DNA of 64,000 bases from Marispirochaeta aestuarii (GCF_002087085.1 NZ_MWQY01000015.1:1-64000); one strand, 5' to 3'; shown: positions 45,501 through 54,425, numbered from the stretch's first letter. Numbers and translations: made by a program. Notes: generated from the sequence alone by a model not told the origin.

Positions 45501-46945
45501 ACGATAACGGTCTGCGCTTCATCAATGAAGCGGGCAGGAAGATCCATGTCCTTAACCGGGAAAGCGGAGAGCGCATACCCATCCAGGGCAACCCACGGGT
45601 CAAGGTGCTCCTTTCCAACATGGGTCGTATCGGTACCGAGCTCACCGCTGCAGCCATGCGGGGGGCGGGATGGTCAGCGGAAGCCCTGCCTGTGGCAGAC
45701 CAGCTGACCCTGCAGATGGCCCGAAACTACGCCTCCGGCAAGGAGTGCGTGCCCAGCCATCTGGTTCTGGGGAGCGCGCTTAAGTTCTTTGCCTCGGAAA
45801 ACTATCGCAAGGACGAAATCTACCTCCTGTTTGTTCCCACAACGAAGGGGCCCTGTCGTACCGGTCAGTATTTCGTGTTTTTTCAGAACCTTTTCCGGGA
45901 CCTGAGACTGGAGAATGTCCTCGTGTTTACCCTGGACGCGGATAACTCCTACAATGAGCTGGGACCGGGCATGACCAAACAGATCTGGTGGGCCTTCGTC
46001 GCTTCTGATTACATGAAGGACGTGGAGACGGCCCTGCGAACCTGCGCGGAAAACCCCAGGGAGGCCCTGGAAACCTTCGATACCATCTGGACCCGGCTCA
46101 TCGAGGTAACTGAACAGGAAGGGGCGAATAAAATCATCCCCACCCTGGAGGGTATCGCCGCTGAGATATCCGCTATCCCGCTGAAAAGAGACCTTAAAGA
46201 GCTTCCCAAGGTGCTGGTAGTCGGGGAAATCTACGTTCGACGGGACGACTTCGCCGTTGACGAACTGGTGGGGGACTTCGCCCGTCATGGAATCATGGCA
46301 AAGGTGGCCGGCATAACCGAATGGATCTGGTACCTGGACTTTGTAAAGGAGTATGACCTCAAAAAACGGCTGAAGCTGCTCTCCTGGTACAGGCGCCCCT
46401 TCAGCAGGGTCCTTCGGCAGTTCATCATGTTTCACCTGGAGCGCCGGTATAAACTGTGGGTGGAGGGCCGTATCCTGAAAACCCTGAACAAAACCGGCCT
46501 GGTCCCCCATACCCCCCACGATATGTATGCGATAATGAAGAACGCGTCGAAACATTTTGTGAACCATGAGCTCAAATCGGAGATTACTATCTCCACCGCC
46601 GCGGCTGCCACCGCCATGGAGGACGATTACTCGGGTATTGTGAACATATCTCCCTTCGCCTGCCTCATCGGCCGGGTCATCGAAGGCCTCTATACCCCAT
46701 GGGCCAGGGAGAGGAACTACCCCGTCATGTCCGTGGAGATCGACGGCAATCTGCTGCCCCCCTCTACCCTGAGCAAACTGGAGATCTTCATGCTCAACGT
46801 GCTGCGCTTTCGCAACCGGGAGGCCGGGGAATCGATGATCGAGCATGAAGGCGTGGAAGAACTGAAGCTCTCCCGGATTATCGTCAAAGACCTGAAGCCC
46901 GCGGGCGAGAGGGAAGCGGAACTTATTCAGAGTAATCGAGGGTGA
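42575..46945 (+). CDS. Fused acyl-CoA dehydratase activase with two BadF/BcrA domains
   Basis: A 1456-residue protein of the CoA-substrate-specific enzyme activase family. Two ASKHA ATPase domains are visible (about residues 1-270, opening GINIGSTSVKATML, and 295-570, opening YILGVDGGSTTTKACL). Each keeps the two cluster cysteines: CFSGTGEF with SRCSVFM, and ACSAGTGSF with EHCSAFINSD. Next come CKACDNYCPIKV and CNMY (about 610-640), a DUF2229-like region (VGIPKAFSVYSLNPLYRWFF), and an HgdB-like half ending near 1440. Family role: ATP-driven low-potential electron transfer to a 2-hydroxyacyl-CoA dehydratase. No separate dehydratase subunits lie nearby. The start at 42575 has AGGA upstream. Confidence 0.9.
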   Translation: MASLGINIGSTSVKATMLEEGRILWSAVEPHEGNFIDTLKNILSTRGVEAGTRTIATGTEGRHLVNVNSVIEPLCIEAALESLALEDLRAVVTMGGENLVVYTVGNDNRIITSFTGNKCFSGTGEFFRQQLGRMNMHIEDINTIPQESRVCKLSSRCSVFMKSDCTHRLNKGEASKGDIVLSLSDVMAGKVMDFLKRARVNSGKVLLTGGITLNRHIVAFIREKLPQVEFIVPAEAGYFEAYGAALVARTSGSMLPEAANLVKEARVAFRRFKSLKQAEEKVTFIPSKKGTVRPGREYILGVDGGSTTTKACLIDAETYEIAASYYGRTHGDPVKALKNCIVELKKQIHGALGDEKLNISLAAATGSSREILGVFLETPGVYNEIIAHAVGTTYYDEDIDTIFEIGGQDAKYVYLQNKVPIDYAMNEACSAGTGSFLEESAAGDLNIKRVEDIAEIAVSAGQPLKFGEHCSAFINSDIRNAIQQGASREDITAGLITSIVSNYLNRVVGNRSIGKRIVLQGGVAKNRAVPMAFAMLLNKEILVPPDPELMGCFGVALLARQKYRDGLLEKGSFDLDTVLNTDIVYEREFKCKACDNYCPIKVLSVNGHKYMFGGRCNMYANMRKKKQVDEEQVRDWVEERNKLLFETCVPDPESLEKRRDYVVGIPKAFSVYSLNPLYRWFFHELGIETLLSEDVSAEGAARVESAYCFPAEIAHGAVQDMLNKGADYIFLPHFRDLESQEEDMPGNFCPITQALPYYIQKAFPEISEDRILRPVVSLMYGLKKAADFFVQLAVDLGFTPAEGQAAFDTALEHQNEYFARTEALGAEALEWARGRKEPVIAILGRPYNAFTQDANMGIPRKFTSRGYTVIPFDILAAKDREIFPNMYWYYGQLDMKAAELLKDEPNIYVTWISNFSCAPDSFMLHYLKWIMGIKPFLILELDSHSADAGVDTRVEAFLDIIEGYRSKIKDIREQRYDNGLRFINEAGRKIHVLNRESGERIPIQGNPRVKVLLSNMGRIGTELTAAAMRGAGWSAEALPVADQLTLQMARNYASGKECVPSHLVLGSALKFFASENYRKDEIYLLFVPTTKGPCRTGQYFVFFQNLFRDLRLENVLVFTLDADNSYNELGPGMTKQIWWAFVASDYMKDVETALRTCAENPREALETFDTIWTRLIEVTEQEGANKIIPTLEGIAAEISAIPLKRDLKELPKVLVVGEIYVRRDDFAVDELVGDFARHGIMAKVAGITEWIWYLDFVKEYDLKKRLKLLSWYRRPFSRVLRQFIMFHLERRYKLWVEGRILKTLNKTGLVPHTPHDMYAIMKNASKHFVNHELKSEITISTAAAATAMEDDYSGIVNISPFACLIGRVIEGLYTPWARERNYPVMSVEIDGNLLPPSTLSKLEIFMLNVLRFRNREAGESMIEHEGVEELKLSRIIVKDLKPAGEREAELIQSNRG

Positions 46946-47002
46946 TTTTTCCTTGTTTGAATATGTTTTTTTTCAGGGATTGTAACTACACTCTATAAGG
47001 GA

Positions 47003-48232
47003 ATGAATACACACGGAGCTTATATTTCAGAGGCAGAATCGCTGCGATTTGCAGACAAGGATGGGATTGAAAGTCTTATACAGCAGTGGTTCCGTTCTGA
47101 TTCTCTGGGGCTTACTTTTCCGGGAGTGCTGGAGGATCTGTTTGAAACGGATACCGGACGACGACGCGCGAATCGATTGTATTTGAGAGGAACCGCAGCG
47201 CTTCTCTTCTACCTGGTTTTTTTACTGGCCGATTACTATATGGTTCCGGATATTTTCCGGTCAGCCCTGGTTGTGCGTTTCGGAATCGTACTTCCCCTGT
47301 CCATTGTCGCGATTCTTTATCTGTCCCGTAATCCATCTCCCTTCAAAAGAGAAGTCGCCACGGTATTCATATTTTTAATTGCAGTATTGAGCTTGATTTA
47401 TCTGTTTTTTATAAGCAGACACCAGTATGCTTCTTCGTATCATCTGGGGCTGATTCTGATTCTGGTTTTCGCCAATCAGGTTACCCGATTGCGGTTTTAC
47501 TATGCCCTGGCTTTGTCCTTTCTCACTCTGGCGGCGTACTGTATTTTTTTACTCCTTCACCCGCTGATTCCCGGAGGCATCAAGATCCACAACACGCTGT
47601 TCCTGGGGGCGACGGCGGTAATGTCGCTGATCAGTAACTATTCTCTGGAAAAAGAAATTAGAATCAATTATCTTCTTGCACTGCAGGAAAAAATCAAGAT
47701 TCTGGATTTATCCGACCGAAACAAGCTGTTGCATGAGATATCGAGAATTGATCCGTTGACCGGAATCCCTAACCGGCGGCACCTTGAGATTTATCTGGAT
47801 ACTCTGCAACAGTCATCCAGTCTTAACAGACTGGCAATAATACTCATTGATCTGGACTTTTTTAAAAAGTATAACGATTATTACGGACATCAGCAGGGCG
47901 ACAACTGCCTGCAGAAAGTGGTGTCGGGAATTAAACAGGAGCTGCGTAATGGTGCTGATCTCTTTGCCCGATACGGCGGAGAAGAGTTCATCGTAGTGCT
48001 TCCGGACCTCGGGATTCATGAAGCCCGCAGTGTGGCTCTTCGTCTGTGTGAAAGAACGGAAAAACTTGCCATGCCCCATGAAGCAGCTCCTGCCCCCGGG
48101 TTGGTGACAATCAGCTGCGGAGTCGCTTCCGCTGAACGGCCGTTTTCCGCCGGGTTTAAGGATCTTGTTCGGCGTGCAGATCAGGCTATGTACCGGGCCA
48201 AGTCGGAAGGCCGGAACAGGGTCATGGAATAG
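47003..48232 (+). CDS. Membrane-bound diguanylate cyclase (GGDEF)
   Basis: A 409-residue protein making cyclic di-GMP. Residues 60-215 contain about six membrane helices of unassigned sensor type. The GGDEF domain runs from about 240 to 409, with DPLTGIPNRR, LIDLDFFKKYND and the active-site GGEEF at 325-329. The inhibitory RxxD site is degenerate (NGAD at 316-319). The start lies almost directly after an AAGGGA, a tight spacing. It follows the activase gene by 57 bases, with no clear terminator between. Confidence 0.92.
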   Translation: MNTHGAYISEAESLRFADKDGIESLIQQWFRSDSLGLTFPGVLEDLFETDTGRRRANRLYLRGTAALLFYLVFLLADYYMVPDIFRSALVVRFGIVLPLSIVAILYLSRNPSPFKREVATVFIFLIAVLSLIYLFFISRHQYASSYHLGLILILVFANQVTRLRFYYALALSFLTLAAYCIFLLLHPLIPGGIKIHNTLFLGATAVMSLISNYSLEKEIRINYLLALQEKIKILDLSDRNKLLHEISRIDPLTGIPNRRHLEIYLDTLQQSSSLNRLAIILIDLDFFKKYNDYYGHQQGDNCLQKVVSGIKQELRNGADLFARYGGEEFIVVLPDLGIHEARSVALRLCERTEKLAMPHEAAPAPGLVTISCGVASAERPFSAGFKDLVRRADQAMYRAKSEGRNRVME

Positions 48233-48289
48233 AACTGAAAATTCTGTTTGCTCTTGACTATCAATCAACGAGGGTCCAGAATTACTCCC

Positions 48290-49075
48290 ATGAACCATAA
48301 AGTTTTTTATTTTACCGGTACCGGAAACTCCCTCTGGGCAGCACGTCTGTTGAGTCGTGAACTCGGGAGCGCTGAGCCTGTTCCCATTATTTCCCCCGGG
48401 GCCTTTGATGGCATTAATGAGCTGGACAGTGTTGGTATTGTCTTCCCTGTCTATATGCACCGCATGCCCCATATCGTTGCAGAAACGCTGCGTCGTTTAC
48501 CAAAGGCCGGCTATCTCTACGCTGTTGCGGTAAATGGAGGAGATCCGGGCAAGGTCTTCCGCTTTTTTCGGAAACAGATCAGGCCGACAGGTAACATTCT
48601 GAACGCGGGCTTCAGCATTCTGACCCCAGGCAACTACCTCCCCATGGGAGAGGCGATTCAGGGTGAGGCCCTGGATGACCAGCTGCAGAGGGGAGCTGAA
48701 AAGGTGTCCCGTCTGGCCGGAATTGTAAAACGGGCGGAAGCGTATTTTGACGAAGAAGGCAGCTGGTTCAGACGCAACATATCTCCCGGACTCTTCTATT
48801 CCCTGGGATACAGATACATTGCAAAGCTCGACAGTTCCTTCAGTGTGGATGATTCCTGCACTTCCTGTGGAACCTGTCAGCAGGTATGTCCGGTGAATAA
48901 TGTGCGGCTGACGGATGGGAAACCCGTCTGGCACCAAAACTGCCAGTTGTGCATGGCCTGTCTTAACCTGTGTCCCGAGGGGGTTATACAGTTTGCAGAC
49001 AAGACCCGGGGGCTCAGGCGATACAGGAATCCTTTTGTTGTTGCAGCCGATATTGCCGCACAGAAAGGTGTATAA
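48290..49075 (+). CDS. EFR1-family flavodoxin/ferredoxin protein
   Basis: A 261-residue electron carrier. The N-terminal half is flavodoxin-like (VFYFTGTGNSLWAA, with the FMN phosphate loop). The C-terminal 60 residues hold two 4Fe-4S motifs, CTSCGTCQQVCP and CQLCMACLNLCP. EFR1 proteins probably pass electrons between flavin and clusters in anaerobes; the partner is unknown. The start at 48290 is preferred because the protein then begins MNHKVFYF, as relatives do. A hairpin follows at once. Confidence 0.88.
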   Translation: MNHKVFYFTGTGNSLWAARLLSRELGSAEPVPIISPGAFDGINELDSVGIVFPVYMHRMPHIVAETLRRLPKAGYLYAVAVNGGDPGKVFRFFRKQIRPTGNILNAGFSILTPGNYLPMGEAIQGEALDDQLQRGAEKVSRLAGIVKRAEAYFDEEGSWFRRNISPGLFYSLGYRYIAKLDSSFSVDDSCTSCGTCQQVCPVNNVRLTDGKPVWHQNCQLCMACLNLCPEGVIQFADKTRGLRRYRNPFVVAADIAAQKGV

Positions 49076-49080
49076 AAGAA

Positions 49081-49106
49081 CCGGGCAGATTGCTTGATCT
49101 GCCCGG
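49081..49106. terminator. Terminator between convergent genes
   Basis: A perfect 10-bp stem (CCGGGCAGAT/ATCTGCCCGG, six-base loop) lies between the EFR1 gene and the end of the UroD-like gene. A T-rich stretch follows it on the minus strand, so it mainly ends the TRAP operon. Confidence 0.75.
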
Positions 49107-49125
49107 CTTGAAACGTGAGGTTTCT

Positions 49126-50313
49126 CTAATCGACCGGACCGAATTCCTTGATCTTCCTGACGAATTTGCGGATACGTGAAAAATCTGCATCCGGAGGAGC
49201 GGTATCGGCAATAGACACTATAAGATTTTTACCATCCCCCGCATCGATAAGAAAATCATCGAGGAATTTTTCAAATTCGTATTCGGAAACGGAACTCGGC
49301 AGGAAAATAATCGAAGGCACCCCGCCATAGATTGTTACCGTATCCTTAAATGTTTCACGGTATTCCTTAAAGGAAACACTTGTCATGGGTGCGGGACAGA
49401 TTGAATCGGCAATATCTATTCCACATTCCAAATAAAGGTCCAGGAGCCCGCTGTTTTCTCCATCCGTATGAGACAGCAGGTATTTCCCTTTTTCGTGGGC
49501 TTTGTCTGCGCAGGTCTTGAGGTCCGGAAGAATGTGCTCCCGGAAAAAAGGCGGGTTTTCTATGGTGGAGTCATAATTGGCTCCTACACGGAGTATTTCC
49601 GCCTCTGAGTTCAGGCCGAGATCCAGAGCATCGTAAAAAGATTTACTGATTTTGTCCGCCAGTTCCTGCATTTTTTCCGGATGGTCGAACATTTCGTAGC
49701 AGAACAGCTCAAAGGGCATGAGATATTTCGATAACAGATGGTAGGGAGATCCCTCGGAGCTTACCCAGAAAATCATGGGTCCCCGGTCTCCCGCCCGTTC
49801 CCTCCATGTTTCCCAGGCTTCCGGCCGGGGTTCAACTTTCATGTGTTCATAAATGTACCCCAGAGCCTCGTAGTCCTTCTCCGACTTGAATGCCTTTTCC
49901 TGTATATGGGTATTGGTTATCCCGGCCTTGCGCATTTCCATGGTATAGAGGGTTTGAGTCCTTATGGTTCCGTAAGGAGTAAAGTACTCGGAGATATACA
50001 GGTCTCCTTCCCTCCGGCACCTTTGGTCGCATTCAACGACTACCCGGTAGGGAATGTCGCTTGACTGATACCGGCCCAGAGCACGGTGAGCTTCGTCATC
50101 CTCGGAAGTCCGTTCAAGAAAGTTCGGGTTCGTGGTGTTGAATCCGACCTCCAGGTCTTCCATGATTTCCAGCAATGTTGCATTCCGGTATTCCCTTGGC
50201 AGAGTTCCCCGGTAATAGTTGGAGAGATACCAGAGGTCCATTCTCGGGGCGCAGGGCAGTTCGGGAGTCGGTTCTCCCTTGATTGCCGAAAGTATAATTT
50301 CACTGTAATTCAT
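49126..50313 (-). CDS. Uroporphyrinogen-decarboxylase-like (URO-D domain) protein
   Basis: A 395-residue URO-D superfamily protein. It lacks the heme-pathway context and has the features of the cobalamin methyltransferase branch: LLSHTDGENSGLLDLYLECGIDI, where the His and following acidic residues can bind zinc. No corrinoid protein gene is nearby, so a methyltransferase role is inference. It is the last gene of a TRAP operon and starts 2 bases after the DctM stop, so it likely acts on the compound that the transporter imports, or on its product. The true activity is unknown. Confidence 0.82.
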   Translation of the reverse strand: MNYSEIILSAIKGEPTPELPCAPRMDLWYLSNYYRGTLPREYRNATLLEIMEDLEVGFNTTNPNFLERTSEDDEAHRALGRYQSSDIPYRVVVECDQRCRREGDLYISEYFTPYGTIRTQTLYTMEMRKAGITNTHIQEKAFKSEKDYEALGYIYEHMKVEPRPEAWETWRERAGDRGPMIFWVSSEGSPYHLLSKYLMPFELFCYEMFDHPEKMQELADKISKSFYDALDLGLNSEAEILRVGANYDSTIENPPFFREHILPDLKTCADKAHEKGKYLLSHTDGENSGLLDLYLECGIDIADSICPAPMTSVSFKEYRETFKDTVTIYGGVPSIIFLPSSVSEYEFEKFLDDFLIDAGDGKNLIVSIADTAPPDADFSRIRKFVRKIKEFGPVD

Positions 50314-50315
50314 AA

Positions 50316-51629
50316 CTAACCGCCAAACGCCTGGGCTACAACCCTGGGAAGAAACAGTACGAAGTCGGGAACGAATGTAATGATGAGGAGGGATATACCC
50401 AGGGGTACATAGAAATACCGCATTTCTTTAAGCAGGCTGCGAAAGGAAATTTTGGCAATATCCATCATTATAAAAAGAATTATACCGAAAGGCGGTGTAA
50501 TGGCACCGATAAGCAGGTTCAATACCAGTATAACCCCGAAATGCACCGGATCGACTCCAAGCATCTGAATCAGGGGAAGCAGCGCCGGCACGGAGATGAA
50601 AAGGATGGCATTTGTTTCCAGAAAGCAGCCGACGATTAAAAGCATTATGTTGATCAGAATAAGCACGACAAATTTGTTTGTTGAGATTGAAAGTATAAAG
50701 TTCGCTATATGCATGGGCAGGTTGTTTGCCGCGATTATCCAGCCAATCGGAAATGCGGCCGCCATAATGAAGATCAGGACGCCGAAGGTTACCAGACTGT
50801 CAAGGGATGCTTCCTTGATCTCCTTTAAACCCAGTCGTTTGTTTATTACACCCAGTACAACAGCGTAAAATACGGCGATCGCTCCCAGTTCCGTGGGCGT
50901 GGCAAAACCAAAAAGTATTCCGAATACCAGGATCATGGGAGCGAGAAGTGCCGGTAATGCCATGACAAAAGAAAGGAAAATCTCTTTCAATGTACTGGCA
51001 GGTTCTACCGGAGTGTCAGCCCTGTTTGTCAGAGACATCCAATAGACAAGAAGCATCAGCAAAACACCCATCAATATCCCCGGGAGGATACCCGCCAGGA
51101 ATAATTCCCCCAGGGAAACCTGGGCCAGAACGGCATACAGTACCATGATTACACTGGGGGGAATGATCGGACCTATTATGGATGAGGACGCTGTAACAGC
51201 CGCTGCAAAGGGAGCTTTGTATCCTTTTTTCATCATCTGTTCAATCTCAATGGTCCCAAGCCCTGCAGCATCAGCCTGGGCAACCCCGGACATCCCGGCG
51301 AATACTATACTTGCAGCGATATTCACGTGCGCCAGACCGCCTCTGATGTGCCCGAACAGGGAAGTCGCAAATTTGAAGATTGATTCGGCGATGCCGGAGC
51401 GGTTCATCAAATTTCCTGCAAGAATAAATAAGGGCATTGCGAGCAGGGGAAAACTGTCCAAACCGGGAGACATGCGGCGTGCGAGTATTGTCAAAGAGAC
51501 CGGAATACCCTGGCCGGTAAAGAAATCAACTGCCAGATATCCAATAGAAGCTCCCATTAACGAGAACGCCACCGGGAACTCAAAAATCAATAATATCGCT
51601 GCGGTAAGTAAGAGAACTATAAGACTCAT
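50316..51629 (-). CDS. TRAP transporter large permease (DctM)
   Basis: A 437-residue protein with about 12 membrane helices, the channel subunit of a tripartite ATP-independent transporter. It has the DctM signatures FPLLAMPLFILAGNLMNRSG and GMSGVAQADAAGLGTIEIEQM, and ENLTPPFGIILFIM-like TPPFG near the end. Transport is driven by a sodium gradient. It overlaps dctQ by 4 bases (ATGA). A GGAGG lies upstream. Confidence 0.93.
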   Translation of the reverse strand: MSLIVLLLTAAILLIFEFPVAFSLMGASIGYLAVDFFTGQGIPVSLTILARRMSPGLDSFPLLAMPLFILAGNLMNRSGIAESIFKFATSLFGHIRGGLAHVNIAASIVFAGMSGVAQADAAGLGTIEIEQMMKKGYKAPFAAAVTASSSIIGPIIPPSVIMVLYAVLAQVSLGELFLAGILPGILMGVLLMLLVYWMSLTNRADTPVEPASTLKEIFLSFVMALPALLAPMILVFGILFGFATPTELGAIAVFYAVVLGVINKRLGLKEIKEASLDSLVTFGVLIFIMAAAFPIGWIIAANNLPMHIANFILSISTNKFVVLILINIMLLIVGCFLETNAILFISVPALLPLIQMLGVDPVHFGVILVLNLLIGAITPPFGIILFIMMDIAKISFRSLLKEMRYFYVPLGISLLIITFVPDFVLFLPRVVAQAFGG

Positions 51630-52144
51630 TGTTTTCCGCCCTCCAGCTTATAGGCCATGTAGTCGTTGAGCATTAAATAGGGGATAGTTATTATCATGGA
51701 GAATAAAGAGACCAGGAGAGGCAAAGAGAATACATAAAATCGAGGAATGAAGGGTATGGCAATGATATTACTCCGGGTTTCTATTGCGTACAGTCCGGGA
51801 GCGTTTTTTACAATTAAAAAGAGTATGAGCAGCATAAGGGAGTAGGATATTTCCGCAATGATCAGCTGTTTTCTGTAATCCAGTCTGAATAAGAAAGTGG
51901 AAATCTTGATATGCCGCTGATGTTTCGTACCTATGGCGGCCCCCAGAAAGGCCGCCCAGATAAAACCGTAGGTACAGAGTTCTTCGACCCATATCTGGGA
52001 TTTGTTCCAGAACGCCCGGGTCATTACCTGAAAGCAAATACTCAGTACAATGAAGGCGAGCAGTGTCAATCCAAAAAATTTCTCAATGGCTTCGATTCTG
52101 CCCAGCATTCGGTTGTATTTGCTTAAAAATTTATCCAATGTCAC
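51626..52144 (-). CDS. TRAP transporter small permease (DctQ)
   Basis: A 172-residue protein with four membrane helices. FWNKSQIWVEELCTYGFIWAAFLGAAIGT is the family core, given here as its first and last parts FWNKSQIWVEE and AAFLGAAIGT, with KHQRHIKI following. It joins DctM to the binding protein. The start is a GTG at 52144 with GGAAGG 5 bases upstream. It lies 40 bases after dctP. Confidence 0.9.
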   Translation of the reverse strand: MTLDKFLSKYNRMLGRIEAIEKFFGLTLLAFIVLSICFQVMTRAFWNKSQIWVEELCTYGFIWAAFLGAAIGTKHQRHIKISTFLFRLDYRKQLIIAEISYSLMLLILFLIVKNAPGLYAIETRSNIIAIPFIPRFYVFSLPLLVSLFSMIITIPYLMLNDYMAYKLEGGKQ

Positions 52145-52184
52145 TGTCGCCTTCCTTTATGAAAAATAGTTTCCTGCCTGTCCT

Positions 52185-53204
52185 TTATTCAGCCAGGTCG
52201 CGGACTTCCTGCCAGAGGCCCTTTCGCCATTCCCCGTCGTTTTCCATGGTTTCAACAGCGGAGGTACTCTTCTTTACAAACTCCTCCCGAGCTGCGGGAC
52301 TCAGTTCAATCAGAGTTGCACCTTCATCTACCATTTTGTCGATGGTTTCAATGGTACCTTCCTCAGCGACCTTACGTGCAAGGTTGGCTGCTTCCTGTCC
52401 TGCTTCCAGAAGTATTTTCTGATACTCCGGAGACAGGCTCTCGAAAAGCTCGTTATTCATGGAAACCTGGTAGGTGGAAACAAGATGGTTGGTCAAGGTC
52501 ACGTTGGGGCCGCTTTCATGGAATTTCGCACCGTAGGCTGCACCGATTGGGCCTTCAGCCGCTTCGATAAGTCCCGTTTTCATGCCGAGATATACCTCTC
52601 CCCAGGCCACGCGGTTCGGATTTGTTTCGAAGGTTTGCCACAGGAGCATATATGTTCTTATGTCCGGTACTCGCATTTTGAGACCTTTCAGATCATTCAG
52701 TTTACGTACAGGTTTTCTGGAAAACAGGATTCTGGGCTGTGTAGGAGCTATACCCAGGATTTTTATTCCGGCGTTTTCAATCAGTTCATTGCTGAGGGCT
52801 TCAAATGAACTGCTGTCGAAGAAACGCTGTACATGGTCATTATCATCGAAGGTAAATCCCCAGTTGAGGATGGCGAGATCCTTTACCCAGTTTGCATACC
52901 AGCCCGCGACATCTCCGTAGAACTGGACCGAACCTTCCATCATCTGTTCTATTACCTGAATATCATTACCCAATGATTCACCGGCAATGTGGTTTACAGT
53001 GATCATTCCGTTGGTTCGTTCCGTTACAAGCTTGCAGAAAAGTGCATTTGCGAGGTTGATCGGCGTTCCCAGGGAATCTGCTTCGCCGAAGGTCATAACG
53101 ATTTTTTCTTCCCCGGCTGCTCCGCTTTCTTTGGAGCCTTCTGCAACAAGCGTTGTCGAGAAGCATAGAAATACAATTAGTACTGCGAGTAAACCCTTCT
53201 TCAT
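52185..53204 (-). CDS. TRAP transporter substrate-binding protein (DctP)
   Basis: A 339-residue exported binding protein. The signal peptide (residues 1-21) is followed by EGSKESG and no lipobox cysteine. The conserved arginine that holds a substrate carboxylate is in LKMRVPDIRTYM, and the family blocks GESLGNDIQVIEQM and MKTGLIEAAEGPIGA are present. The substrate is probably an organic acid or sugar acid. AAGGAGG lies before the ATG. The upstream AraC gene points the same way and probably controls this operon. Confidence 0.92.
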   Translation of the reverse strand: MKKGLLAVLIVFLCFSTTLVAEGSKESGAAGEEKIVMTFGEADSLGTPINLANALFCKLVTERTNGMITVNHIAGESLGNDIQVIEQMMEGSVQFYGDVAGWYANWVKDLAILNWGFTFDDNDHVQRFFDSSSFEALSNELIENAGIKILGIAPTQPRILFSRKPVRKLNDLKGLKMRVPDIRTYMLLWQTFETNPNRVAWGEVYLGMKTGLIEAAEGPIGAAYGAKFHESGPNVTLTNHLVSTYQVSMNNELFESLSPEYQKILLEAGQEAANLARKVAEEGTIETIDKMVDEGATLIELSPAAREEFVKKSTSAVETMENDGEWRKGLWQEVRDLAE

Positions 53205-53303
53205 GAGTTCCTCCTTATTGGATTTACGATAATTGTAGATTGGTTTATGTGAGTCATCCTCCGCAGTGATGAGAAGAAATTACAAAATAGTAAGCTTTTT
53301 GGT

Positions 53304-53319
53304 CTTTTTTTAAAAAAAG
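53304..53319. repeat. Perfect AT palindrome
   Basis: CTTTTTTTAAAAAAAG (16 bp) lies between the AraC and dctP genes, in a very AT-rich gap. It may be a weak terminator for araC or part of the dctP promoter region. Confidence 0.45.
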
Positions 53320-53355
53320 TTTAAAATGTTTAATTATAACAATAATAGTCTGAAA

Positions 53356-54219
53356 TTACAGTCCAATCGGAAAATAATGATGAGGACGGTAATGAAGGGG
53401 CTTCTCTCCAACGATTCGTCTGAAGGCTGAATAGAAACTGCTCAAGGTGGAAAAGCCGCAATCGAAAGCAATGTCCGCCACTTTCCTGTTGGTATGCATA
53501 AGCATTTTCTGGGCCTCGGAGATTCTCAGGAACAGAATAAAATCATTCAATGACATTCCGTATTTTCGTTTAAATAAAGAGATAAGATACTTGGGATGGG
53601 TATTGATGGCATCAGCGATCTTTTCTGCATCGAGATCAAAATCTCTGAAATTGTCAATAATATATTCACAGGCACGTTTAAACAGTTTTGTGGACTTTAC
53701 AGTTCCTTTACCATAGACAAGGTCCTGTAAAGAAAAATTGTTCGTCACTGGTGTTTTCCCGATATCCTCCAGAGTGCAACGTATCTGAGCGCATATGGAA
53801 AGCTGGGCCGCTTCACGTATTCTCTGGGAGGTATCGTTCAACTCCGCACTCCACAGGTAAAAAAGCGAGCTGTAGGCATTTACATGACGGTATATATCGG
53901 TGAGAATTAATCCATTCGTGAAGATATGACGAAATACCTGCGGGTTATCCACCCACTGGATGAACGAGGAAACCGGGACGCACATCCAGTACTGGGTCTG
54001 GTCAGGTTCAAGACTTTCGATGTAGTGAGGCATACCGCCCCAGAAGATCAGGAGTTTCCCCGGTTTTACCTCTATTTTCTGCCCCTGAAGTTCCAGATTG
54101 AAGGATCCTTTATCGACGAAAGTAATCTCGACCTCATTGTGACGATGGTAGTCGCCCCATTTGATTATGGGGGTGATCCCGCAATTGAAACCAAAATTAT
54201 ACTCTCGAATTTGGTTCAT
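53356..54219 (-). CDS. AraC-family regulator next to the TRAP operon
   Basis: A 287-residue regulator. An N-terminal cupin (WGDYHRHNEVEITFVDKGSF, with the HRHNE metal or ligand motif, and FWGGMPHYIESL) is followed by a helical linker and two helix-turn-helix motifs, DAEKIADAINTHPKYLISLF and RKVADIAFDCGFSTLSSFY. It lies 151 bases before dctP on the same strand and is the likely regulator of dctPQM and the URO-D-like gene. The sugar isomerase-like gene diverges from it. Confidence 0.9.
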   Translation of the reverse strand: MNQIREYNFGFNCGITPIIKWGDYHRHNEVEITFVDKGSFNLELQGQKIEVKPGKLLIFWGGMPHYIESLEPDQTQYWMCVPVSSFIQWVDNPQVFRHIFTNGLILTDIYRHVNAYSSLFYLWSAELNDTSQRIREAAQLSICAQIRCTLEDIGKTPVTNNFSLQDLVYGKGTVKSTKLFKRACEYIIDNFRDFDLDAEKIADAINTHPKYLISLFKRKYGMSLNDFILFLRISEAQKMLMHTNRKVADIAFDCGFSTLSSFYSAFRRIVGEKPLHYRPHHYFPIGL

Positions 54220-54425
54220 ATACTCCCAGTGGATCGACAGATCCTGACGTTTGTGCTTCAGCTTCCTGTTGTGGTGATTGACCTAAATCAGTACCGGAAG
54301 TTGTGTCCTGCTGATGCTGAGTTAAGGATACAATAGGACTACACTTAGGGTGCATTGTTCTGCCTTTAAACAAGATTAGGATACAAGAATGCTGCTGTCA
54401 AGAAAATTATTACGTCTGGATGTAA

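Noticed and set aside
45674-46846. 390-codon frame antisense to the activase gene
   Set aside because: Shadow of the sense gene; the translation has no domain pattern.
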